A DNA stretch of 64,000 nucleotides, from the NCBI GenBank assembly GCA_015061885.1, contig SUVS01000001.1, positions 124,001 through 188,000 on the forward strand, written 5' to 3'. The notes beneath the pieces are model-generated. The model had not been told where the DNA came from. It worked only from the letters and a program-made list of their open reading frames with translations, and made no database searches. Of this stretch, positions 35,373 through 43,342 are shown one piece after another (the stretch's first letter is position 1; each line of letters begins with the position of its first letter). The DNA is from Lentisphaerota bacterium (GTDB taxonomy: Bacteria > Verrucomicrobiota > Lentisphaeria > Victivallales > Victivallaceae). Position numbers and translations under genes: made by a program.

Positions 35373-35381
35373 TGGAGCTTT

Positions 35382-37586
35382 ATGATTACAGACCCGGTAT
35401 GCAAGATGACTTTTCCGCCTGAAAAAGCGGCGGCAACTTTTGTTTATAACAATACGACCTACTATTTCTGCAATATAAAATGCAAAGAGAAGTTTGCGGC
35501 AGAACCTGAACTTTATTTAAGCGGCAATGCCCCCGCTGAATCATGCTGCTGTTGTTCCGAAGCCTTTGAAGATGACGATGAAAAAATCAGGAAACGCCTG
35601 AAAAAACTCTTTTTCAGCTTTTGCTTTGCAAGTTGCTCGGCAGTTGTGATCGCACTTTTGAATCATGAAAAATTTTTCAGTGTTCAGGTAAACAATTATG
35701 TGCAGTTTGCTCTGGCAACGCTTACGGTATCCGGTGCGGGCGGATTTCTGCTGGTGCGCGGCGTTAAATCGCTGAAAAACTTTAAGCTCAACATGTTCAC
35801 ATTGATAAGTCTGGGGATCGCTTCAGCTTATTTTTACAGTGTGTATGCACTCTTTTTTGTCCACACTCTGCCTGAAGCGTTGCTGGATGCTCAAGGCATG
35901 GCAAAGTTGCATTTTCAGGCGGCGGCAATGATAACGGCTCTGGTTATACTTGGGCAGTTTCTGGAAGGCAAAGCCAGCCGCGGGGCAGGGCAGGCCATAC
36001 GCTCTTTAATGGAACAACTGCCCGCGATCGCCCACCGGGTGAAAAAATGCTGCGGCACGGTCAGCGATGTAAAACTCCAGGAGGTTGTTCCAGGCGATCA
36101 CCTTAAAATCCTGCCGCATGAAAGGATTCCGGTGGATGGAGTGGTGATCGAAGGTTCCGGATCGGTGGATGAATCCATGCTTACCGGAGAAGCTGTTTTG
36201 ATAGAAAAAACAATCGGTTCACCGCTGGCGGCAGGCACACTCAACGGAAACACCATCCTGCTGATGCGGGCGGAAAAAGTCGGCAGCGATACTTTGCTTT
36301 CCCAAATAACCGGACTGGTAAAATCTGCCCGCAATGCAAAATTGCCTGTTCACAAATTGGCGGATAAGGTTTCGGCAATATTTGTGCCGTCGGTTTTAGC
36401 TGTGGCTCTGCTTTCGCTGATGTATTGGGGCTTGATCGCCAAAGATTGGTCTATGGCATTGAGTAATTTTATTTCGGTACTGCTGGCGGCGTGTCCGTGT
36501 TCGCTGGGGTTGGCGGCTCCGCTGGCGGTAACAGTGGGAACAGGGTGTGCCGCCGGGCAGGGGATCTTGATAAAAAATCCGTCGGCATTGGAAAATCTGC
36601 GTAAAATTGATACGCTTATGCTGGATAAAACCGGCACTTTGACCGAAAATAAACTGATAGTCAGTAAGGTTTATACCGCCGATGATACAGACCGGGAGCT
36701 TTTCCTGAAAACCTTGTTTGCTCTGGAACAGAACAGCAATCACCCGCTTGCCGGAACCGTTTGCAGTATGAATGAATTTGCACTGTATAGCAACGACTTG
36801 CCGGAAGTCGAAGATTTTTCCAGTATTGCCGGTAAGGGTATCTCCGGGATCGTCAACGATATTAAGTTTGTACTGGGCAATGTTGAATATCTGCAAAGTG
36901 AATTTATTGATACAGAAAGTTTCCTCAAGAAATATGAGCTTGATATTGGCAAAACAGACAATTCTCTCCTGCTGTTGGGAACAATGGGTAAAGTATGGGG
37001 GGCGGTTGCGGTCAGCGATGTTTTACGCCCCGATGCAGGCAAAGCCGTTGCCGGTTTGAAGAATAACGGCTTGGATCTGGTCATTGTTTCCGGCGACAAC
37101 GCTCCAGCGGTCAAACATTGTGCTTATACACTGGGAATTGAAGAGTATTATGCAAAACTCACCCCGCAGGACAAACTTCAGAAAGTCCGCAACCGTCAAC
37201 AGTTCGGCAGAGGCGTTGTCATGGTGGGCGACGGAGTGAACGATGCCGCGGCTCTGGCGGCCGCCGATGTAAGTATAGCTATGGGAAGCGGCTCCGCTCC
37301 GGCGTTGGCAAATGCCGATATTACCCTGCTGGAAGGCAGTATCGGAAAACTGTGTAAACTTTTTGCTGTCAGTAATGCGGTAAACGAGACCATACGCCAG
37401 AATTTGTATCTTGCTTTTGCGTATAATATAACCCTTATACCATTGGCAGCTGGGGTATTCTACAATGTGCTGAACTGGCAATTCAGCCCGGTTTTAAGCA
37501 GTATAGCTATGTCGGGCTCGTGTTTGCTGGTAGTATTTAATTCTTTGAAACTTAAATATTTATTCGCTAAAAAAGCAGTCTGCTGA
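35382..37586 (+). CDS. Copper/silver-exporting P1B-type ATPase with N-terminal YHS domain
   Basis: 734 residues. The N-terminus is a YHS metal-binding domain (DPVCKM, CNIKCKEKF; residues 1-48) followed by a Cys run (ESCCCCSE), instead of the usual CxxC heavy-metal domains. About eight membrane helices, the actuator TGEA (near residue 264), the metal-binding CPC (Cys371-Pro-Cys373), the phosphorylated DKTGT (Asp415), the nucleotide-binding SNHPLAG and the hinge GDGVNDAAAL are all intact. CPC with HP and YHS points to Cu(+) or Ag(+) export. No CopY/CueR-type regulator is adjacent. It follows a pseudopilin gene by 9 bp. Confidence 0.94.
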   Translation: MITDPVCKMTFPPEKAAATFVYNNTTYYFCNIKCKEKFAAEPELYLSGNAPAESCCCCSEAFEDDDEKIRKRLKKLFFSFCFASCSAVVIALLNHEKFFSVQVNNYVQFALATLTVSGAGGFLLVRGVKSLKNFKLNMFTLISLGIASAYFYSVYALFFVHTLPEALLDAQGMAKLHFQAAAMITALVILGQFLEGKASRGAGQAIRSLMEQLPAIAHRVKKCCGTVSDVKLQEVVPGDHLKILPHERIPVDGVVIEGSGSVDESMLTGEAVLIEKTIGSPLAAGTLNGNTILLMRAEKVGSDTLLSQITGLVKSARNAKLPVHKLADKVSAIFVPSVLAVALLSLMYWGLIAKDWSMALSNFISVLLAACPCSLGLAAPLAVTVGTGCAAGQGILIKNPSALENLRKIDTLMLDKTGTLTENKLIVSKVYTADDTDRELFLKTLFALEQNSNHPLAGTVCSMNEFALYSNDLPEVEDFSSIAGKGISGIVNDIKFVLGNVEYLQSEFIDTESFLKKYELDIGKTDNSLLLLGTMGKVWGAVAVSDVLRPDAGKAVAGLKNNGLDLVIVSGDNAPAVKHCAYTLGIEEYYAKLTPQDKLQKVRNRQQFGRGVVMVGDGVNDAAALAAADVSIAMGSGSAPALANADITLLEGSIGKLCKLFAVSNAVNETIRQNLYLAFAYNITLIPLAAGVFYNVLNWQFSPVLSSIAMSGSCLLVVFNSLKLKYLFAKKAVC

Positions 37587-37606
37587 AAAAAATCTTTGCA
37601 GACTGC
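37568..37606 (-). terminator. Terminator of the connector-like gene
   Basis: GCAGTCTGC (37575-37583) pairs with GCAGACTGC (37598-37606). On the minus strand the hairpin is followed by TTTTTT, so it ends transcription coming from the capsid cassette. It overlaps the stop codon of the convergent copper ATPase gene. Confidence 0.8.
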
Positions 37607-37616
37607 CTGCTCTTAT

Positions 37617-38006
37617 TTATCCGCGGCTGAAACGGTTGGCTCCGAATCCCGGCAGACGGGAGAGAAAAAGTTCACTGCGCGGTGAAAGAGTTCCGGCTAT
37701 ATGCCCCTGATCGGTTGTTTGCTCGTAGTATTCTCTTTTGCCTACGCCTTCGATGCTTTCGCTTTTCAGCCGTTCACTGCCGGCTTTTTGCAGATAATGT
37801 TCGGCAAGATACAACGCCTGTTCGCAAATTGCACAGAATACCAGCAGATCGCCGATGTCAAGTTTATCGGAGCCGATAGCGAGCATTATATCATCTTCCG
37901 CCATTTTTACTGCGGCTGTTTGGGTTTCTTTATCCAGCGATTGCCAGAATTTCTGCTGTAAATGGCATTTGAAATATTCATGTATCTGTATCATTGATGA
38001 CTGCAT
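37617..38006 (-). CDS. Phage gp6-like head-tail connector-like protein
   Basis: 129 residues from the ATG at 38006, which has GGAGG five to seven bases upstream; a longer frame to 38117 adds an unlikely extension. The helical N-terminus (DIMLAIGSDKLDIGDLLVFCAICEQALYLAEHYLQ) followed by SESIEGVGKREYY and SPRSELFLSRL resembles the gp6/gp15-type connector or completion proteins of tailed phages, which close the capsid vertex. It lies downstream of a major capsid gene on the same strand, but a terminator separates them and it has its own ribosome site. The identification is by pattern and moderate in strength. Confidence 0.55.
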   Translation of the reverse strand: MQSSMIQIHEYFKCHLQQKFWQSLDKETQTAAVKMAEDDIMLAIGSDKLDIGDLLVFCAICEQALYLAEHYLQKAGSERLKSESIEGVGKREYYEQTTDQGHIAGTLSPRSELFLSRLPGFGANRFSRG

Positions 38007-38026
38007 ACATACCTCCGTAAAGTTGT

Positions 38027-38066
38027 AAAAAAACTCCGGAACGAAAAAAAATGTTCCGCTCCGGAG
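38027..38066 (-). terminator. Terminator after the capsid gene
   Basis: On the minus strand CTCCGGAGCGGAAC pairs with GTTCCGGAG (a five-base bulge), followed by TTTTTTT. It lies 17 bp past the capsid stop, between capsid and connector-like genes, and may reduce expression of the latter. Confidence 0.7.
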
Positions 38067-38082
38067 CCGGATAAACTTAAAT

Positions 38083-39231
38083 TTATGCGTTACGCATTGC
38101 CTTGAGTGCTTCGGCACTGCTCATGACATTATGAATACGGCAAAGACGCTGTTTGGCGTTTTTGAATTCAAAAGTAAGTTCGCCGATAGCCATGCGTTTT
38201 ACGCCGTCAAAGCCCTGCGGAGTGGCATCCACATCAGTAATACCCCGGCCTTTCAGGCTCGACATGCCCAGACCGGTGGTATCCATCACCCAGATGTCGC
38301 AATCCGGCACATCGGGATCTGCCATAATAGTCATGCTTCTGCCGGAAATTTCATTGACCACAGTAGCAACGTAAGCTCCACGCCGTTCATCACTGCGTAA
38401 AACCTGCAGCGAGGGTTTGTATTCGTTGGAAAGCACCCGTGCCTGACCGGGACTGCAAAGGATCTGCATGGGCTCGCCGCCTTCGGCAAGAATAGCCTGT
38501 GCCGCATCGTTGATCATAAAGCTGTCAAGAGTTATGCCTTCGCCGTTGACAGCCAGAGCATTTTCGCCGGTGGCAAAACAGTAAAGCCCGCCGGCTTCGC
38601 CACGCACATCAGCACCCGGTTCGCGGCGGACACCGAAAAGTGCCACGCGGTTGAGGTCGCGGGCAAGTTCGCTCATGGCAAATGCGGTCTGCCGGTTGAT
38701 CTGATTATCTATAGAGCCATACACATTTACCGCCAGAGCCGTGCCGGTAAGCACGATATCTTTGCGGAAGATCTGCATGTAATTGTATCCGGTATTGCTC
38801 GAATGGCTGGTTTCTTCGCCATCGCCATTGGCAGAACCTTCCGCCATGGGCGAACTTACGATGTTAAGCACATCGCCTTCAGATGCCATAACAGTTTCCG
38901 AACCGTTAGCTCCGGCAAGCTCCAGGGTAAAATTGTCGCTGTTGACGGCGGTAACGCGGAAAAGGGCAGGGGAATTCTGAATTACCAGCAAGGTGCCGAT
39001 CTTGAGTTTTGCTACATCGGCAGCTGCCGCAGTAACCGTATTACCGGCAACACCCAGAACTTTTACACTGCGGCCGGTGATCTGATCTTCCAGCCACTCA
39101 TGTTTCTGGGCAGTGCCGTCGGCAACTGCGGTGAAATTGGAAATAAAACGGGGTTCATCCTTTACCACGGTGGAAAGAATGTCAGCAAGATCGCGTTTTT
39201 TGTTAAGAAAACTGTAAGCGTAAATAGCCAT
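38083..39231 (-). CDS. Major capsid protein, SU10/DUF5309 type
   Basis: 382 residues from the ATG at 39231 (AAGGA seven bases upstream; a frame extending to 39279 adds a non-conserved lead). The N-terminus MAIYAYSFLNKKRDLADILSTVVKDEPRF, with FTAVADGTAQKHEWLEDQI just after, matches the DUF5309 major capsid family of SU10-like tailed phages, and so does DIVLTGTALAVNVYGS and the C-terminal GELTFEFKNAKQRLCRIHN. Length is normal for an HK97-fold capsid subunit, and the frame is intact. A scaffold-like gene is immediately upstream. No terminase, portal, protease or tail gene is in the window. Confidence 0.78.
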   Translation of the reverse strand: MAIYAYSFLNKKRDLADILSTVVKDEPRFISNFTAVADGTAQKHEWLEDQITGRSVKVLGVAGNTVTAAAADVAKLKIGTLLVIQNSPALFRVTAVNSDNFTLELAGANGSETVMASEGDVLNIVSSPMAEGSANGDGEETSHSSNTGYNYMQIFRKDIVLTGTALAVNVYGSIDNQINRQTAFAMSELARDLNRVALFGVRREPGADVRGEAGGLYCFATGENALAVNGEGITLDSFMINDAAQAILAEGGEPMQILCSPGQARVLSNEYKPSLQVLRSDERRGAYVATVVNEISGRSMTIMADPDVPDCDIWVMDTTGLGMSSLKGRGITDVDATPQGFDGVKRMAIGELTFEFKNAKQRLCRIHNVMSSAEALKAMRNA

Positions 39232-39265
39232 AAAAAAATCCTTTTTGTTTTGATTGGGGGTGTTT

Positions 39266-39799
39266 TCAGATAATTTCACGGGCGTTGGAAATCATAACTT
39301 CCAACGCATCCATGCGTTTCAGATTGCCGCCGGGAAAAACATTTTCCACTGCATTGCCGGGGCGGCTGCCGGCACCGGGTTTAAGCGGCAGATTGAAAAA
39401 TTTCGGTTTCTCTGTTTTCAACTGCTGCATAAACGATTTTACCGCTTGGGGATCGTCAAGCTGAACATGATTTTTCTGCAAGATAAATTCCAGATATTCA
39501 ACATCGTTGAAGCTGTAGTCATTTGCAATACTGTTCAATGATTGATCCTGTTTGAGCTTTTTCAATTCAGCGGCATGATTATCACGCTCCTGAAGTGTTT
39601 CATGCAATTCTTTACGCATCCGGTCGATTTCCGGAGCCGTGTGCATGTAATCAGCAAAAGCCCGTTTCAGGTCGGCAACTTCCTGCTGTAAATCGCTTTT
39701 GCCGGGCAGGGGAGGCTCCGGCGGAAATTTTTCAGCAGTTTCGGGGATCTTGGTGTCGCAAGGCGGAGCTTCCGCCGCGATAAATGACTCATCTACCAT
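39266..39799 (-). CDS. Scaffold-like coiled-coil protein of the capsid cassette
   Basis: 177 residues from the ATG at 39799, with AGGAGA five bases upstream. The protein is acidic and Pro-rich at the N-terminus (PPEPPLPGK), then has a coiled coil (about residues 35-85: LQQEVADLKRAF, MRKELHETLQERDNHAAELKKL) and a helical C-terminus. Order, size and composition fit a phage scaffolding protein that directs capsid assembly; no single conserved domain is recognised. It ends 34 bp before the major capsid gene. It shows no protease motif. Confidence 0.62.
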   Translation of the reverse strand: MVDESFIAAEAPPCDTKIPETAEKFPPEPPLPGKSDLQQEVADLKRAFADYMHTAPEIDRMRKELHETLQERDNHAAELKKLKQDQSLNSIANDYSFNDVEYLEFILQKNHVQLDDPQAVKSFMQQLKTEKPKFFNLPLKPGAGSRPGNAVENVFPGGNLKRMDALEVMISNAREII

Positions 39800-39828
39800 A
39801 TTTTCTCCTGTTAGTAAATGATTAAAAA

Positions 39829-39873
39829 AAGCATCCTGCAAACCGCCGTTTGCGGCTTGTATTGCTTTTCGTT
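39829..39873 (-). terminator. Terminator-like hairpin before the capsid cassette
   Basis: GCAAAC (39838-39843) pairs with GTTTGC (39848-39853), with outer AAAAGCA/TGCTTTT arms. On the minus strand a T run follows (complement of A at 39824-39830). It lies between the leuD terminator and the scaffold-like gene start, so it may act as an attenuator or a second insulator. Confidence 0.5.
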
Positions 39874-39913
39874 AATCATGGCAGATTTGTCAACATAAAA
39901 CACTTTTCAAGCA

Positions 39914-39950
39914 CAAAAAAAGTCCGGCAGTGCATTTACACCACCGGACT
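39914..39950 (-). terminator. Terminator of the leuC-leuD transcript
   Basis: AGTCCGG (39921-39927) pairs with CCGGACT (39944-39950). Read on the minus strand the hairpin is followed by TTTTTTT. It lies about 50 bp past the leuD stop. Confidence 0.85.
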
Positions 39951-40000
39951 GAAAAAGCCTGTATCAACTGATTTTCAGGGTGTATTATCCCCAGCACGCA

Positions 40001-40525
40001 TCAATATTTTTTATCGGCATAAGCTACCCAGCCGCCAGCCTTGACCAGCTCAAGATCAAAGGGAGCGATTTCAAACTTATAAACTTTGGTAAGTTTATCG
40101 TTGCTGATGGTAAACTCAAATTTTTCAAGATCAGTTTTACATTCAGCTTCGCTGTTGGCAAAGTTGGCAAAAATATCATCAATGCTTGCTTCGTCAAGCT
40201 GAATTGCCGCCAAGCCGCAGTTGAACATATTCTGGCGGAAAATACGTGCAAAATTGACCGCGATCACCAGATTGATATTGTTGCATTCCAGCACCCACGG
40301 AGCGTGTTCACGGGAAGAACCGCAACCGAAATTGGCACGGGTAACAATGACCGCTTTGCCTTCAATATCTTTTTTGGGGTCAAAGCCTTCCAGCGAAAGA
40401 TCCTCCAGACAATACGGTTTGAGAGCGGCTTTGGTAAGCTCGGTCAGATACTTTGCCGGAATGATTTCATCGGTATTGATGTCGGAACGGTCAAGAAAAA
40501 GAATTTTACCATTAAAATTTTTCAT
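40001..40525 (-). CDS. leuD: 3-Isopropylmalate dehydratase small subunit
   Basis: 174 residues, the short form typical of bacterial and archaeal LeuD2-type subunits. Signature motifs: DRSDINTDEIIPAKYLTE, ANFGCGSSREHAPW with the substrate-binding Ser-Arg pair, and FARIFRQNMFNCGL. Together with LeuC it isomerises 2-isopropylmalate in leucine synthesis. It lies 27 bp downstream of leuC and ends at a clear terminator. A homoaconitase-type role is possible for this subfamily but less likely. Confidence 0.94.
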   Translation of the reverse strand: MKNFNGKILFLDRSDINTDEIIPAKYLTELTKAALKPYCLEDLSLEGFDPKKDIEGKAVIVTRANFGCGSSREHAPWVLECNNINLVIAVNFARIFRQNMFNCGLAAIQLDEASIDDIFANFANSEAECKTDLEKFEFTISNDKLTKVYKFEIAPFDLELVKAGGWVAYADKKY

Positions 40526-40552
40526 GATTTTTATACCTCAATAACAATATTT

Positions 40553-41839
40553 TCAGCCTTTGTAAAGCGGTGAGTTGGTTATCACTCCGGCAACTGCTGT
40601 GGCTGCCGCCGTGGCAGGACTCATCAAATGCACCATGCCGCCTTTACCCATACGACCGTTAAAGTTACGGTTGGTGGTCGATGCACAGACTTCACCGTTG
40701 GCAAGCACACCGTTGCTCATGCCCAGACAGGCTCCGCAAGTGGGGTTGGTCACGCAGAATCCGGCTTCCATAAATATATCGATCAAACCTTCTTTAAGAG
40801 CCTGGCGGTAAATAAGCGGAGTTGCTGGCGAAACTACAGCACGCACTTTTTCGCTGACTTTCTTGCCTTTAAGAATAGCGGCGGCAATCCGCAAGTCTTC
40901 CAAACGGCCGTTGGTACAGCTGCCGATATAGACCTGATCGACCGGGGTGCCGGTCATTTCGCGGACACTCTTGACCTGATCGGGCTTGTAGTTGAAAGTT
41001 ACCATCGGTTCCAAATCTGTAACATCAAAGTCGATGACTTTGGCATAAACCGCATCAGCATCCGGGCGGAATTTGCTGTATTCAGCCAGAGCAGCTTCTT
41101 TGCTGGCAAATTCATCCTGAATAAAGGGCCACAGATAATCAACTGTAACCATATCCGGGTAACAGATACCGCAAGTGCCGCCGGCTTCGATCGCCATGTT
41201 GCACAAGGTCATGCGGGCATCCATTTTCATGGCATCAACAGCTTCGCCGGCAAATTCAATAACATGGTCGGTAGCGCCATTAACGGTCAGCATCTTGATA
41301 ACCGCCAGGATAACATCTTTGGCATAAACACCTTCGGGGAGTTTACCGGTAATGTTGACCTTGATGGTTTCAGGTTCACGCATAGTGCAGACACCTTTGA
41401 GAATACCGACTTCCAGGTCAGTAGTGCCAACCCCGGCGGCAAAAGCACCGAATGCACCGTGCGTACAGGTATGCGAATCACCCATGATAACTGTAAAACC
41501 GGGACGGACAAAACCCTTTTCCGGGAAAATAGCATGGCAGACGCCGTTATGACCGATATCGAAAAAGTCCTTGATATTGTGGCGGCGTGCCCAATCACGC
41601 AACGTTTTACCCTGTTCGGCTGTTTTGGAGTCTTTGGCCGGGGTAACATGGTCGATCACAGCCTTGATTTTGGTTGGATCGAACACCCGGTCGCGGCCGA
41701 TGGCAACCAGATCGTTGATTGCGATCGGAGTGGTGATTTCATGGCAGAAAACACGGTCAAGACTCAATACCGCCACACCAGGGGCAGGGGTATCTATACG
41801 GTGAGCATCAAAAATCTTTTGTGCTGCGGTTTTACCCAT
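40553..41839 (-). CDS. leuC: 3-Isopropylmalate dehydratase large subunit
   Basis: 428 residues from the ATG at 41839 with AAGGAG upstream; the extension to 41926 is not conserved. The aconitase-superfamily motifs are intact: DSHTCTHGAFGAF, the first cluster cysteine in YIGSCTNGR, and the cysteine pair in NPTCGACLG, which together hold a 4Fe-4S cluster. AGTGTTDLEVG-like (AAGVGTTDLEVGI) is also typical. It catalyses the stereospecific isomerisation of isopropylmalate. Transcribed with leuD; an IGPS-like pseudo-enzyme gene lies upstream. Confidence 0.95.
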   Translation of the reverse strand: MGKTAAQKIFDAHRIDTPAPGVAVLSLDRVFCHEITTPIAINDLVAIGRDRVFDPTKIKAVIDHVTPAKDSKTAEQGKTLRDWARRHNIKDFFDIGHNGVCHAIFPEKGFVRPGFTVIMGDSHTCTHGAFGAFAAGVGTTDLEVGILKGVCTMREPETIKVNITGKLPEGVYAKDVILAVIKMLTVNGATDHVIEFAGEAVDAMKMDARMTLCNMAIEAGGTCGICYPDMVTVDYLWPFIQDEFASKEAALAEYSKFRPDADAVYAKVIDFDVTDLEPMVTFNYKPDQVKSVREMTGTPVDQVYIGSCTNGRLEDLRIAAAILKGKKVSEKVRAVVSPATPLIYRQALKEGLIDIFMEAGFCVTNPTCGACLGMSNGVLANGEVCASTTNRNFNGRMGKGGMVHLMSPATAAATAVAGVITNSPLYKG

Positions 41840-41959
41840 AATATATTCTCCTTGAAATTGATAAAAACACTGTTCGATAAAAAAACGCATTTTGTTTAAT
41901 TTAACTCCGCAAATGCGTTTTGTCAATCCATAAATACTATTTATACAGATAATATTCGC

Positions 41960-42688
41960 TTATTGAATGGCTTTTTGAAAAAGCACAGCTCCTTTGAACG
42001 GGCAGTTTTCTATTTTACTGCAATCGACTGCATCGCCGTTAAGCAGGGCAGGGGCAGAATACGGAAGTTTTTTCATGATGCTTTCTGCCGCAGTTAGATC
42101 CGGTGAATCTCCATCCAGATAAAGTATGCGTGATTGCTCAAATCCGGCAATGCGTTCCGCATCGGCGGCTGAATGTACTTCCCAAATCAATTCCAAATCA
42201 AGCTCCAAAGCCTTTTTATACAAATCAGCCAACTCAATTTGATCGAGCAGGGGCACTATCACCCGTACAGCGTCAGCTCCCCAGAGCTTTGACTGCATAA
42301 GCTGGTAAGGTTCCACAATAAAATCCCAACGGATAATCGGCAGATCGACCAGATGAGCTACTCCGGAGAGCATACACGGTTCGCCGCAGTAATAATGCTT
42401 TTCGGTAGCAACCGCCAATGCGGAGGCCTTTTTTGCGGCAAATGACTTTGCCAGTTCCAGAGCATTAAAATTGGCAGTTTCAGTGCCGGAGCACGGAAAA
42501 GCCTTTTGTATAGCGTATATATATACAGGTTCATTAGCGGAAACAAGTTTTTCGCCAAGATCACGATGTTTGCGGTGGTGCTGCGAACAAAGCCCGGCAA
42601 TGGTATCCACCGGCAGAAGCATCTTCTGTTTTTTAAGATCCTGCCGGACAATTTCAGCAACACTCTGATAAAACTCCAAAAGTTTCAT
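41960..42688 (-). CDS. Indole-3-glycerol-phosphate-synthase-like protein with altered active site
   Basis: 242 residues, close to normal TrpC length. The TIM-barrel framework is clear: KASALAVATEKHYYCGE (cf. SVLTDEKYFQGS), IIRWDFIVEPYQL (cf. LCKDFIIDPYQ), GADAVRVIVPLL and IWEVHSAADAERI (cf. TEV). However, by alignment to E. coli TrpC the catalytic Glu53 and Lys55 (FILECKKASPS) become Ala and Gln (YIYAIQKAFPC), Lys114 becomes Trp, and Glu215-Ser216 (ISESGI) become Asn-Gly. Only the Glu163 equivalent is kept. It therefore probably does not make indole-glycerol phosphate and may bind a related phosphate ligand or be regulatory. No other trp gene is nearby. Confidence 0.78.
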   Translation of the reverse strand: MKLLEFYQSVAEIVRQDLKKQKMLLPVDTIAGLCSQHHRKHRDLGEKLVSANEPVYIYAIQKAFPCSGTETANFNALELAKSFAAKKASALAVATEKHYYCGEPCMLSGVAHLVDLPIIRWDFIVEPYQLMQSKLWGADAVRVIVPLLDQIELADLYKKALELDLELIWEVHSAADAERIAGFEQSRILYLDGDSPDLTAAESIMKKLPYSAPALLNGDAVDCSKIENCPFKGAVLFQKAIQ

Positions 42689-43342
42689 ATAACACCCTAT
42701 CCTTTTTTGTTACAAATTTTCAGGCTCAAAAAATAGCACGCCCCAGAGCATTTGTCAAATATTTCTCCAATTAAAAAAAGTTGACAAACTCTTTTTTTTA
42801 CAGAACAATGAAAAATTGAATTTGAAAGACCTCCGAAGGATTGACCGGATAAAATGTATAAAAACAATAAAAAAGTTAACAACAAGTTATTAACAGGTAA
42901 TAACTTCACACAATCTAACCTACTGATAAACAACTCTTTATAAAGCCATCATCTCTTGTAAACAACAACATTCCACTTAACATAACATGTATTATGCGAC
43001 ATAATATTTTAACCGGAAAAGCCCTTCTGACGCGAGTTGTTGTTGCCGAGTACTGACTATAGGGTTGTGCTTTATCACTGCTTCTACGGCGATTTGCATT
43101 TGTTTTGCAAACTTGCGTTTTTTTTCAAAAAAAATCAAAGTGCAGGCGGCGTATCGCTGATAAAAATTCAATCGGATCATACAACCTTTCAAGTTATGCT
43201 ATATGGTAAAAGTTTATCCGGATTTTGAGATTTTCTCTATTTTGGTAAATTTTTTCTCCATTTTGCTATTTACATTGCTTCAGCTTGTGTTATACTATAT
43301 ATTGACACGGGATAATTTTTTTTTACCATGAGGAGGTTCTTT
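42689..43342. other. 654-bp gap, AT-rich, with a possible small-RNA terminator
   Basis: No convincing protein gene: the frames at 42697-42933 (-), 42992-43192 (-) and 43037-43228 (+) lack ribosome sites and resemble no family. The left part is very AT-rich. TTTGCA (43093-43098) and TGCAAA (43106-43111) form a hairpin followed by T8 (43118-43125), which could end a short unannotated + strand transcript. A direct repeat of TTTTCTCyATTTTG occurs at about 43233-43265. The right end carries the promoter of the next gene. Confidence 0.5.
43269..43296 (+). promoter_or_regulatory. Candidate promoter for the pseudopilin/secreted-protein pair
   Basis: TTTACA (43269-43274), 16-bp spacer, TATACT (43291-43296), about 47 bp before the start codon at 43343. 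Confidence 0.6.

Noticed and set aside
37617-39799. Interpreting the capsid cassette as an encapsulin operon
   Set aside because: A separate scaffold-like protein and a connector-like protein favour a phage head module; encapsulins usually need neither. Kept as a domesticated-capsid question instead.
37617-39799. A complete prophage
   Set aside because: No integrase, terminase, portal, tail, lysis or attachment-site repeat found on either side; housekeeping genes begin within 60-200 bp.
40628-41899. A 423-residue + strand frame opposite leuC
   Set aside because: leuC has all its catalytic motifs; this is a shadow frame.
42697-42933. A 78-residue hydrophobic frame in the gap after the TrpC-like gene start
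   Set aside because: AT-rich sequence gives a chance hydrophobic translation; no ribosome site, and it reaches almost into the start of the TrpC-like gene.
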